Below, piece after piece: positions 36,401 to 44,006 of a stretch of 64,000 bases of DNA. The translations under genes were made by a program, and so were the position numbers. Each line of letters opens with the position of its first letter. Positions within the stretch are counted from its first letter, which is position 1. The stretch is from JBCCTX01 sp965263105 (GTDB lineage: Bacteria; Bacteroidota; Bacteroidia; J057), in assembly GCA_965263105.1 (NCBI GenBank), contig CBDHGL010000002.1, positions 744,001-808,000 on the forward strand, read 5' to 3'. The notes beneath the pieces were generated by a model. It was given only the letters and a program-made list of their open reading frames with translations. It was not told the DNA's origin and did not search any database.

Positions 36401-36887
36401 CAGTTGGGGAATCAAGGGGTTGAATTCTCAATCCAGGGCTGTTTCCAACGCTTATAAAATAAAAATTGGTATCCGAATAATAATGTAGTTGGTGCCTAAA
36501 CTGATCCACTTCTGGGCGATAGTCCCAGGCTCCTGCCGCTTGTCCGTAAAACAGAATATAGTCCGAAGCATCAAAGCTCCCATCTTCCCCCCCTACAACC
36601 TGTATGGCGTTTTCGACCAAATCATCGGCTCTGGGAGCTGAATTGGGCTGGGCAAGCATAGCTCCTCCATTGCCATGAACCCGGATGTAATCGGGGTTGA
36701 TAGAAGCAGTTTGGAAACCCATCTGATTGAGTAAGGATGCATCAATCTTGTATATGCCCGTCTGAGTGCAAGCAATTTTTACCCAGTCTCCTGTCGCTAG
36801 TACAGAATTTTCTCTTAAAAAAGCTTGCTGACTCATCAAGGTGCCAACAAGGAGCATATACATACATGTAAACAGGTATCGTTTCAT
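33438..36887 (-). CDS. porU: Type IX secretion sortase PorU
   Basis: PorU is the gingipain-like (C25) sortase that cleaves T9SS C-terminal signals and attaches cargo to A-LPS at the cell surface. The 1149-residue protein has a signal peptide and the C25 domain with the catalytic His in VNYTGHGGETGW (around residue 655) and Cys in TATCEFGKFD (around residue 690), then Ig-like and linker segments and its own T9SS sorting domain (VQVYTMTGQKVW; LVPGIYLYEVTV). It lies directly upstream of porV. Confidence 0.95.
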   Translation of the reverse strand: MKRYLFTCMYMLLVGTLMSQQAFLRENSVLATGDWVKIACTQTGIYKIDASLLNQMGFQTASINPDYIRVHGNGGAMLAQPNSAPRADDLVENAIQVVGGEDGSFDASDYILFYGQAAGAWDYRPEVDQFRHQLHYYSDTNFYFISVGNSPGLRIQPLDSPTDVAVGEAQFRAFQAYEAELDNVLGGSGRHWLGELFDNVTTRRFSFYLPDVAPSGSIRLRLRVAARASSSTQFELSSNGTDIGSVEVLGTALGSETADHYKQNEREFILDPSLVSQDSLSILLEYKKIGSSSEGWLDWIEVDYDVQPHVDRSNAFVLRGNPQTIQTQDVSISGGGDLQIWDVSDPLRPSLQPYQQGSDNLTFKARYVGNKVYHLDKGSYLTPVSFQSIPNQNLHGMEAVDYLIISHPLFFPAAERLAAFHQSHYQRTTAIVDPRKIYNEFASGKLDVTAIRDFIRMFYVRSEGKSPGHVLLFGDGSYDPKNIRGRDFIHNFVPTYQSINSWRPPASFTSDDYYVLLDENEGSWGESTRIEGDNQVETHFLDIGIGRLPTTTIQEANRIVDKIIDYATNPEGLGNWRSRVVLVADHKPEDGNTHISQANNYTSQITRSNPCMQVDKYFMDNYELVPTASRPSFPGGRSALLEALDEGSLLVNYTGHGGETGWSDASIFTNTDIQRMKNGKRLPAVITATCEFGKFDNPELRSGAEEMLLRDEGGAIALLTTVRLVFSRQNNDLNQSFYDAVFTFNQEKGRMPSLGEIMKETKNNTFPIPNTDINSRNFTLLGDPGLILNYPNLNAHITSINGNPIDVGVEDTLKSLSVVTVEGEIQDQAGRRLENYAGNMEVVIFDKPTRFETQQFGFTFFWQQNRVFDGKATIEGGNFNFQFMVPIDISYDEGQGKMSLYFFDEEVDGAGCYSNFSLGGTAEQVNPDNAGPEVQLFLNDETWVDGGLTGPSPILIAKLSDPSGINTVGGGIGHEIIGILDENESDVILLNNFYSADPNTFTSGSVRYPLENLSPGEHSLTLRVWDGANNPSQVITNFQVAESPQDALGRIANIPNPFQEGTQFFVNHNQAGKPLHIQVQVYTMTGQKVWAQQEEFLAIGNNFQGLDWDGRDFQGNSLVPGIYLYEVTVTDRDTEQAAREVERLVIQPR

Positions 36888-37034
36888 AGAAGCTACCTAC
36901 TATAATGATTCAAAACTAGGGAATACTTGGTGAAAAAACAGGCCAAAAATTGACCACTTCTCTAATTTATTTTTTCTAGTGCATTTAAGTTTCTAGTTTA
37001 AAGCAATCGATAAAATCATTAACAGCAAATCTAG

Positions 37035-38567
37035 TTGATCCGGTACTTCTCATTTATCTCATTGCCGACACATTTACTTATACTAGGACTCATCCTCCTC
37101 CTCCATCTTCCTATTTTCAATTCTCAGTACTTCCTCTCTAGCGAATCCCTCGTACTCTTGTGTGCCCAAAGACTTTCAGAAAGTGGGGGAAACCTATATG
37201 TAGAGGCCTGGTTGGGACATCCTCCCTTAATTGTTTGGATCTATCAGGCTATTTATTCCCTCTTTCAGGAAAATACCCTTTTGACAATTCGAATTTTAAG
37301 ATGTCTGTATGTGTATACTTGTGTCGTATATATTAGTGGGTTTATCAATTCACTGCGGGTACAAGATAGGTATAATTGGGTCATCCCTGTTTCCATGGCG
37401 GTCTTGTTATCTACTCCCTGGTATGCCTTGGAGAGTAGCATAAGTCTTTTCAGCTTGCTACCTATCAGCTATTCCTTTATTTCTTTACTTAAATTGGAGA
37501 ATGCACCTAGAAAGAACGCCAATCTACAAACAATGTTTTGGGTAGGGGCCTGGACCATGTTTTATATTTTCTTGTCTTATAAAACTTTCCCCTTGTTCCT
37601 CGGCCTGGTATTGGGCTACCTTCTTTTACGCAACTCCCGCCTAGACGAATTGATCTCCTTGCTAGGGGGAATGTTTGTACTTTTTGCTGGGCTTTGTCTG
37701 GCTTTATTTTTCTCAGAGACCCTGCTAGCTTTTTGGGATCAAGGGATCTTATTCCCATGGGATCGCCTGGTACAGAAGAATGGAAACAACTTGTATAACT
37801 CGCATATATCCTGGCTTTCTATCGCTACCAATTGGGGTCCTTGGATATTATTGGCCTCTCTGGGATTCATTCATTATCGAATTAAGTTTTATTCCTACTT
37901 GGCCAAGGTGCGATTAATCGAGCGCCTGATGAGTATTTGGCTATTTTTCGGACTCGCGGGAATCTTGATGAAGGGCCGATCCATAGAAAGCCACGATTTT
38001 ATCCTGATTATTCCTCCCCTGAGCTTTTACGGAGCTAAAGTATTTGACCTGAAATCTAAAAGAATCTGGAAATGGGGAGCCACAGTGTTAACTATAGTCC
38101 CCCCCTTATTGGTTTTTCTGGTATTCTGGTTTCCCCAAAGCTTTTCTATGCCCCTATCTTCAGTCAATTCTTTTTTTCGAGACATTTCCAACCGCTCTCC
38201 TATAGAGATGTCCGAGGAACAGCAGCCTATCTATAACTTCTTAGCCAAAGTCCCCAAAAAGGAAGGTATTTGGATATTGGCAGATTGGAGTGACATGTAT
38301 CTACGACTTAAGCTACCTTTTCCCAATAAATACGTTGACTTCACTATGCTTCAGAAAAAATCGCTCTGCTGGAATCCAGCGGAATTCCTCCTCTCCCAAA
38401 AAGAACCCGAGCGAGGTTTTTTTCTTCATCTTTCCCAAAACACCCCCCAATTGATTGCAGATCCACACGATCTTTTCCCGTCTCTTCAAGCCTGCTATCC
38501 TTCCCTATTTTCCTCCTATGAACTAGTTTCAGACAAAGAGGTCCTTATTTACCAAAGAAACCCGTAA
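37035..38567 (+). CDS. Multi-pass membrane protein, GT-C glycosyltransferase-like
   Basis: The 510-residue protein begins with TTG 37035 and has about ten hydrophobic segments in residues 1-380, then a soluble C-terminal region (EEQQPIYNFLAKVPKKEGIWILADW). The arrangement, and a GNLYVEAWLGHPPLIVWIYQ segment after helix 1, are typical of GT-C/RgtA-like family proteins that use polyprenyl-phosphate sugars. No clear catalytic Asp pair is seen, so function is uncertain. It lies 30 bases before purQ and might be co-transcribed. Confidence 0.65.
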   Translation: MIRYFSFISLPTHLLILGLILLLHLPIFNSQYFLSSESLVLLCAQRLSESGGNLYVEAWLGHPPLIVWIYQAIYSLFQENTLLTIRILRCLYVYTCVVYISGFINSLRVQDRYNWVIPVSMAVLLSTPWYALESSISLFSLLPISYSFISLLKLENAPRKNANLQTMFWVGAWTMFYIFLSYKTFPLFLGLVLGYLLLRNSRLDELISLLGGMFVLFAGLCLALFFSETLLAFWDQGILFPWDRLVQKNGNNLYNSHISWLSIATNWGPWILLASLGFIHYRIKFYSYLAKVRLIERLMSIWLFFGLAGILMKGRSIESHDFILIIPPLSFYGAKVFDLKSKRIWKWGATVLTIVPPLLVFLVFWFPQSFSMPLSSVNSFFRDISNRSPIEMSEEQQPIYNFLAKVPKKEGIWILADWSDMYLRLKLPFPNKYVDFTMLQKKSLCWNPAEFLLSQKEPERGFFLHLSQNTPQLIADPHDLFPSLQACYPSLFSSYELVSDKEVLIYQRNP

Positions 38568-38597
38568 CTTGGCTGAGTAAAGTAAATAACCTGTAGA

Positions 38598-39275
38598 ATG
38601 AAATTTGGTGTAGTAAGCTTTCCAGGAAGCAATTGTGATGAAGACCTGATTTATAGCCTCCAAGCCAATTTGGGACAGGAGGTAGTAAAGCTTTGGCATA
38701 AGGAGCAAGACCTTCAGGACTGTGACTTCATTTTCCTCCCCGGAGGATTTTCCTATGGAGATTACCTCCGCTGTGGAGCAATAGCCCGTTTTTCCCCCAT
38801 TATGGAAGCAGTTGTCGAACATGGCAAAAGAGGGGGATACCTCATGGGAATTTGTAATGGCTTCCAAATCCTGTGTGAAGCAGGCTTGCTTCCAGGAGCC
38901 TTATTGCGCAATGCCTCCATGAATTTTGTGTGTAAAAATGTATATATCACCCCTGCTACCCCTAACACCCTACTCACCCAAGGCCTAGAAAAATCAGTCT
39001 ATAAGATTCCCGTAGCCCATGCTGAAGGCAATTTTGTGTGTACCCAGGAGGACCTGAGAGATCTACAGGAACAGGACCGCATTCTTTTCCGCTACTGCGA
39101 CAGCTCAGGTTCCCTGACTTCTTCTGCAAATCCCAATGGTAGCATGGACAACATAGCTGGAATCTGTAACGCAGAAAGGAATATTTTTGGGATGATGCCT
39201 CACCCCGAACGGGCCACTGATGAACTGCTTCATAACATCGATGGGAAATTGATATTTGAATCCGTACTTTCCTAA
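38598..39275 (+). CDS. purQ: Phosphoribosylformylglycinamidine synthase glutaminase subunit PurQ
   Basis: PurQ supplies ammonia from glutamine for FGAM formation, step four of purine synthesis. The 225-residue class I glutaminase has FPGSNCDED at the start, the oxyanion motif LPGGFSYGDYLRCG (48-60), nucleophile Cys86 in GICNGFQ, and the His202-Glu204 pair in MPHPERA. The HAEGNF motif of the small PurQ type is at 141-146. No purL or purS is nearby. A deaminase gene follows after 27 bases. Confidence 0.95.
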   Translation: MKFGVVSFPGSNCDEDLIYSLQANLGQEVVKLWHKEQDLQDCDFIFLPGGFSYGDYLRCGAIARFSPIMEAVVEHGKRGGYLMGICNGFQILCEAGLLPGALLRNASMNFVCKNVYITPATPNTLLTQGLEKSVYKIPVAHAEGNFVCTQEDLRDLQEQDRILFRYCDSSGSLTSSANPNGSMDNIAGICNAERNIFGMMPHPERATDELLHNIDGKLIFESVLS

Positions 39276-39302
39276 GTTCCCCAATAACCGCTGAATATCA
39301 CT

Positions 39303-39743
39303 ATGATGGATCCCTTTCTTCAAGCAGCCATAGAGGAGGCCCAAAAAGGGTATAAGGAAGGAGGGATTCCTATCGGGGCAGTGCTGGTCCATGAAGGAAA
39401 AATCATTGGGCGGGGACATAACAGAAGGATGCAACAGGGAAGCGCTATACTCCATGGCGAAATGGATGCCTTGGAAAATGCCGGTAGACAGCCAGCAGCC
39501 ATATATAGGGCCTGTACCATGTACACCACCCTATCTCCCTGTGCCATGTGCAGCGGGGCCATGATATTATATGGGATCCCCAAGGTGGTCATAGGAGAAA
39601 ACCAGACCTTCCTGGGAGAAGAAAAATGGCTTAAACAACACGGGATGGAAATTGAAGTGGTACAAAGCCAGATATGCATCGACCTCATGCGCTCCTTTAT
39701 AAAAGCGCATCCAAGTATCTGGAATGAGGATATAGGGGAGTAG
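39303..39743 (+). CDS. Fungal-type cytosine deaminase (nucleoside deaminase family)
   Basis: A 146-residue cytidine-deaminase-fold enzyme. The Zn site is His51-Gly-Glu53 and Cys80-x2-Cys83 (LHGEMDALEN; LSPCAMCSGA). The sequence is much closer to yeast cytosine deaminase (Fcy1) than to TadA: MYTTLSPC, YGIPKVVIGEN and a C-terminal PSIWNEDIGE, the counterpart of the yeast enzyme's WFEDIGE tail. It probably converts cytosine to uracil for salvage and fits the neighbouring purQ as nucleotide metabolism. Confidence 0.85.
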   Translation: MMDPFLQAAIEEAQKGYKEGGIPIGAVLVHEGKIIGRGHNRRMQQGSAILHGEMDALENAGRQPAAIYRACTMYTTLSPCAMCSGAMILYGIPKVVIGENQTFLGEEKWLKQHGMEIEVVQSQICIDLMRSFIKAHPSIWNEDIGE

Positions 39744-39756
39744 AGTAGTTAAGAAG

Positions 39757-39871
39757 TAAGAGTCCATAGTCGATGGTCCACAGTGACAAAATAGTGGTCT
39801 AAAGACCTTAATATAACGAGTGAAAGTAAACACAATAATAGCCGCGGACCATGGACTGTCGACTATCAACC
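39757..39871. repeat. Heptamer-bounded intergenic element
   Basis: GTCCATAGTCGATGGTCCAC (39762-39781) and the inverse GGACCATGGACTGTCGAC (39846-39863) bound a ~110-base A+T-rich stretch, as at 1582-1710. Confidence 0.6.
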
Positions 39872-39889
39872 TTTTAAACTAAACCTCCC

Positions 39890-40747
39890 TTGAAAGCTGA
39901 ACTCCTCATCCATCTCCCTGAAATGAACCTGGCCGAAGGGCCAGTATGGGATCATAGAGACCAGACCCTTTGGTGGGTTGACATCCTGGAAGGCAGGTTG
40001 TACAACTACCATCCAGAGGCAAGGACCCATTCTGCCTTTGCTGTTGGCCAATACCTGGGAGCAGCTGTTCCCAGAGAAGTTGGAGGGTTTGTGTTGGCCT
40101 TGGCCGAAGGCTTTGCTTTCTTCGATCCCCAAACCCAAGAATTGGAATTTATCCATAATCCCGAGGCGGATAAACCAGGCAATCGCTTCAACGATGGGAA
40201 AGTCGACCCAGCAGGAAGGTTCTGGGCTGGCACCACGGAATTTCATCACGAAGAAGTAAGTGGTAGCTTGTATTGCTTGGTGCCCGAAACTATGAAGGTG
40301 CAAAATGCCCTTTCTTCAGTCCACATTTCTAATGGCCTGGCATGGACAAAAGATGCCCAAACCTTCTATTTCATCGATTCTCCTACTCAGCAGGTCCAGG
40401 CCTTTGACTATGACCTCTCCCAAGGATCTATTGCTAACGGAAGGATCGCACTGGACTTTCCTACAGAAATGGGGACGCCAGACGGGATGAGCATTGATGA
40501 CCATGACCACCTTTGGATTGCCTTTTGGGGAGGATCAAAGGTAGCTTGTTTTGATCCTATCTCAGGGAAACAATTGGATCAAATCGATGTACCTGCCCTA
40601 AAGACTACCTCCTGTACCTTTGGAGGTCCGGACCGTGATACCCTCTTCATCACTTCCGCTGCTAAGGAGGGAGATCCAAATGGAGGGGCTATATTTGTGG
40701 CCAAACCTGGAGTAAAAGGCCCTAGAAGCACTTTTTTTGCTGGATAA
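39890..40747 (+). CDS. SMP-30/gluconolactonase family protein
   Basis: A 285-residue beta-propeller lactonase. Metal-ligand regions are LAEGPVWD (Glu), GNRFNDGKVDPAGRFWAGT (Asn, Asp), and GTPDGMSIDDHDHLWIAFW (Asp), all matching SMP-30. The start is TTG 39890, because the conserved first strand would be lost with the next ATG (39923). Cytoplasmic; it hydrolyses aldono-lactones from sugar oxidation, with L-arabino-, glucono- or another lactone equally likely. The BNR-protein gene lies 33 bases downstream. Confidence 0.88.
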   Translation: MKAELLIHLPEMNLAEGPVWDHRDQTLWWVDILEGRLYNYHPEARTHSAFAVGQYLGAAVPREVGGFVLALAEGFAFFDPQTQELEFIHNPEADKPGNRFNDGKVDPAGRFWAGTTEFHHEEVSGSLYCLVPETMKVQNALSSVHISNGLAWTKDAQTFYFIDSPTQQVQAFDYDLSQGSIANGRIALDFPTEMGTPDGMSIDDHDHLWIAFWGGSKVACFDPISGKQLDQIDVPALKTTSCTFGGPDRDTLFITSAAKEGDPNGGAIFVAKPGVKGPRSTFFAG

Positions 40748-40780
40748 AAATCGAAACCTTTGCTTTTATATCCCTTCAAC

Positions 40781-43700
40781 ATGAAAAAAATACACATTCT
40801 TTTTGGAGCATTTATCGGAATGCTAGCTATCGATACGAACCTATTTGCCCAGGAGACAAGCTTTCCTTTGGATGATCTCACATACCGCAATGTAGGCCCC
40901 ACCCGTGGGGGCCGTGTGACGGCTGTAACAGGGGTGACTACGGAGCCTGGCACCTTTTACATGGGGGCTACCGGGGGAGGCGTATGGAAAACTGAAAACT
41001 ATGGTTACAGGTGGAAGAATGTGTCTGATGGCTTTTTTGCTACGCCTTCTATAGGGGCTATTCGCGTAGCTCCTTCCAACCCCAAGGTGGTCTACGTTGG
41101 GACGGGATCGGATGGAATTCGCAGCAATATTATCATTGGTAAGGGGGTGTACAAGTCAGGAAATTCTGGAAAAAGCTGGGAACATATAGGCCTGGAGAAG
41201 GTAGGACAAATAGGAGCCGTAGAAATTGATCCCGCGAGTCCCAATCGGGTATTTGTAGCGGCGATTGGCAATCCTTTTGCCCCCAACCCCGAACGAGGCT
41301 TGTTTAGAACTCTGGATGGAGGGGAATCTTGGGATAAGGTATTCTACCACTCTGATACGGTTGGCGTTGTAGACGTGGAGTTTGCCCCAGGGAATTCTCA
41401 AATCGTCTATGCCAGCCTTTGGCGAGTGGAACGCAAGCCCTGGACCATTGTCAGTGGAGGTAAAGAAGGAGGAGTATATAAATCGACAGATGGAGGAGAC
41501 ACCTGGCAAAAACTTGGAGGAGGGCTCCCAACGGGAACCATCGGGAAGATAGACCTAGCGGTATCGCCGGCCAATCCCCAGCGCCTATATGCCTTGGTCG
41601 AGGCACACAAAGGGGAAGGAGGGCTCTATCTATCAGAGGACCAGGGAGAAAGTTTCAAATTGATGAGTAGCAAAAAGGAATTGCTGGATCGCCCCTTTTA
41701 CTACTGTAATGTGGATGTAAATCCTCAGAATGCCCGTACTGTTTACATCAACTCTACTCAATTTTGGGTATCGTATGATTCGGGCAAAAGCTGGCAACGC
41801 CAAGCTACACCCCATGGCGACAACCACGATATATGGATCCATCCTGAGGACTCACTCCTCTGCATCCAGGGAAATGACGGAGGCGCCAACATATCCCGTG
41901 ATGGGATGAAGACTTGGTCTACCCAGAACAACCAGTCCACTGCTGAATTATATCAGGTAGAAGTGGATGACCGATTCCCCTACTGGCTATACGCCGGACA
42001 GCAAGACAATTCGACCATCTCTGTCCCTAGTCTCCCCCCCTATAATAGCATTGGTGGGGCTTTGCATTTCTGGGAAGCCGTAGGTGGCTGCGAAACCGGG
42101 CCAGCCGTTCCCAAGCCTGGAAATCCCGATATCGTGTATTCTAATTGTAAGGGTCGCTTTGGGGTTTACAACCGTAAAACTGGACAAGAGAAACAATACT
42201 ATGTGGGGGCTTCCAATATGTATGGACACAATCCTAAAGACCTCAAATTCCGTTTCCAACGCGTTTCCCCCATACACGTTTCTCCCCACAACCCCGATGT
42301 GATTTACCACACCTCCCAATTTGTCCACAAGACCCAAAATGATGGTCAAAGCTGGGAAACCATTTCCCCAGATCTTACAGCCTTTACTCCTGAGACTCAG
42401 GTCATATCGGGTAGTCCCATCACCCGTGATGTGACGGGAGAAGAATTTTATAGCACTATCTACGCGATTAGGGAATCCCCCCTTCAAGAAGGGGTCATTT
42501 GGGTAGGAGCCAATGACGGACCGGTACACGTAACACGTGATGGGGGGCAAAACTGGGCGAATGTTACCCCTAAAGACTTGCCTCCTGGCGGTCGGGTAGA
42601 TGCTGTTGAGCCCTCTCCCCATGACCCTGCCAAAGCTTATGTATCTGTGCTTCGATATCAACTCGACGATTTTCAGCCCTATGTCTATCGTACGACAGAC
42701 TGGGGGAAAAGCTGGCAGCGAATTACCACAGGCAATAATGGAGTCCCCAAGGACTATCCCGTTCGCGTCGTCCGGGAAGATCCGAATCAAGAGGGAGTCC
42801 TCTATGCCGGCACCGAATATGGCATGTTTATCTCCCTTGATGATGGCCAATCCTGGCAAGCATTTCAACAAAACCTCCCCGTAACCCCCATCACTGATAT
42901 CAAAATCAAGGAGAATGATCTGATCTTGTCGACTATGGGTAGGGGCTTTTGGATCCTGGATAATTTAAGTCCTCTGTACTCCTGGAATAACAGGGAAGCC
43001 ATTGCCTTATTCCCTGTGCCTAGTCAGCATAGAATGTATTTCAGAGGCACTAACCCCAATGCCATCCCGACCTATCCCAGTCCTGGCGTAGGAATAGATT
43101 ATTACCTTCCGGACTCAGTGACAGGCTCGATGGAACTCGCTATTTTGGATGGGACTGGGAAAAAAATCAGAAGCTTTCACCAAGCGCCGAGTTCTACTGA
43201 TAGCACTAAAAAATCCGAGGCGAGCATGGCCACAGGATTCCGCCCCTTGGGCAGCAAGACCTACCTCCCCCATACGGCTGGACACCACAGGGTAAAATGG
43301 GACATGCGTCATGAAAGTCCTGTCAAAAGAAAGGGATCTAAGCGAAATATGGGCGGTCCCTTGGTAGTCCCTGGAAGCTATACGGTGCAACTTACCGTTG
43401 GAGAAACACAAAAAAGTACGCCGCTGGAAATCCTGGCCGATCCCCGCGTAGTGGCTGAAGGCGTTACTTGGCAAGACATGAAAGAGCAAGAGAATCTGGC
43501 CCTCCAAGTGAGGGACCTCCTCAGTGATTTACATGTGTTGGAAGCAGAGGTATTGCGCCAGGAAAAGGCCTTCAAAAAGCAACTCAAAGCGGAAAATCCT
43601 CCTAAAGGTGCCCAACGGTCGCTCAATAAGGTTTCGGCACTTAAGGAGAAGCTCCTTACCGCAGAAGGCCGCTACCAAACGCCTATGCTCCGAGATCAGT

Positions 43701-43837
43701 GTAACTACCTGTATTACATGCTCTTGCAGGCCGATCAAAAGCCCGGGCAGGATGCTTTGGATCGTTATGTGGAACTAAAAGAAGCCTATGAATCCCTTAA
43801 GGAGATGGATTTGCCTCATGCAATGGAGGGGAAATAG
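40781..43837 (+). CDS. Large secreted BNR/VPS10-type beta-propeller protein
   Basis: The 1018-residue protein starts at ATG 40781, which opens a signal peptide (MKKIHILFGAFIGMLAIDTNLFAQ); ATG 40760 is weaker. Many Asp-box/BNR units are visible (GNSGKSWEHI, DGGESWDKV, DGGDTWQKL, DQGESFKL, DSGKSWQRQ, DGGQNWANV, DWGKSWQRI, DGQSWQAF), consistent with two propellers as in sortilin/VPS10-like proteins, followed by a helical C-terminal region with coiled-coil potential. No T9SS sorting domain is seen. Role unknown; related proteins are often labelled glycosyl hydrolases without proof. Follows the SMP-30 gene closely. Confidence 0.85.
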   Translation: MKKIHILFGAFIGMLAIDTNLFAQETSFPLDDLTYRNVGPTRGGRVTAVTGVTTEPGTFYMGATGGGVWKTENYGYRWKNVSDGFFATPSIGAIRVAPSNPKVVYVGTGSDGIRSNIIIGKGVYKSGNSGKSWEHIGLEKVGQIGAVEIDPASPNRVFVAAIGNPFAPNPERGLFRTLDGGESWDKVFYHSDTVGVVDVEFAPGNSQIVYASLWRVERKPWTIVSGGKEGGVYKSTDGGDTWQKLGGGLPTGTIGKIDLAVSPANPQRLYALVEAHKGEGGLYLSEDQGESFKLMSSKKELLDRPFYYCNVDVNPQNARTVYINSTQFWVSYDSGKSWQRQATPHGDNHDIWIHPEDSLLCIQGNDGGANISRDGMKTWSTQNNQSTAELYQVEVDDRFPYWLYAGQQDNSTISVPSLPPYNSIGGALHFWEAVGGCETGPAVPKPGNPDIVYSNCKGRFGVYNRKTGQEKQYYVGASNMYGHNPKDLKFRFQRVSPIHVSPHNPDVIYHTSQFVHKTQNDGQSWETISPDLTAFTPETQVISGSPITRDVTGEEFYSTIYAIRESPLQEGVIWVGANDGPVHVTRDGGQNWANVTPKDLPPGGRVDAVEPSPHDPAKAYVSVLRYQLDDFQPYVYRTTDWGKSWQRITTGNNGVPKDYPVRVVREDPNQEGVLYAGTEYGMFISLDDGQSWQAFQQNLPVTPITDIKIKENDLILSTMGRGFWILDNLSPLYSWNNREAIALFPVPSQHRMYFRGTNPNAIPTYPSPGVGIDYYLPDSVTGSMELAILDGTGKKIRSFHQAPSSTDSTKKSEASMATGFRPLGSKTYLPHTAGHHRVKWDMRHESPVKRKGSKRNMGGPLVVPGSYTVQLTVGETQKSTPLEILADPRVVAEGVTWQDMKEQENLALQVRDLLSDLHVLEAEVLRQEKAFKKQLKAENPPKGAQRSLNKVSALKEKLLTAEGRYQTPMLRDQCNYLYYMLLQADQKPGQDALDRYVELKEAYESLKEMDLPHAMEGK

Positions 43838-43841
43838 AATA

Positions 43842-43994
43842 GTTTGTTAGTCCACGGTCTATAGATGAAAAATGGAAAAATGAGAATTGAAAAAGGGAAC
43901 AAGCCCGTAGAGACAACGCCATGGCTTGTCTCGTAAAGAAAAATTCCTAGCCGGGGAGACTTGATGGTTTGTTAGTCGATGGTCCACGGTCAAT
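43842..43994. repeat. Heptamer motif pair enclosing a hairpin-rich repeat fragment
   Basis: TTTGTTAGTCCACGGTC and TTTGTTAGTCGATGGTCC, as direct copies, bound a fragment (43866-43960) that begins AATGAGAATTGAAAAAGGG and contains GAGACAACGCCATGGCTTGTCTC, split here as the arms GAGACAA and TTGTCTC around CGCCATGGC. This is a shorter relative of the 49.3-50.9 kb repeats. Confidence 0.65.
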
Positions 43995-44006
43995 AAAAAG
44001 AAAACC

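Noticed and set aside
41987..42871. 294-residue frame on the minus strand
   Set aside because: It is antisense to the BNR-propeller gene, whose frame has a clear family pattern; the composition is that of a shadow frame.
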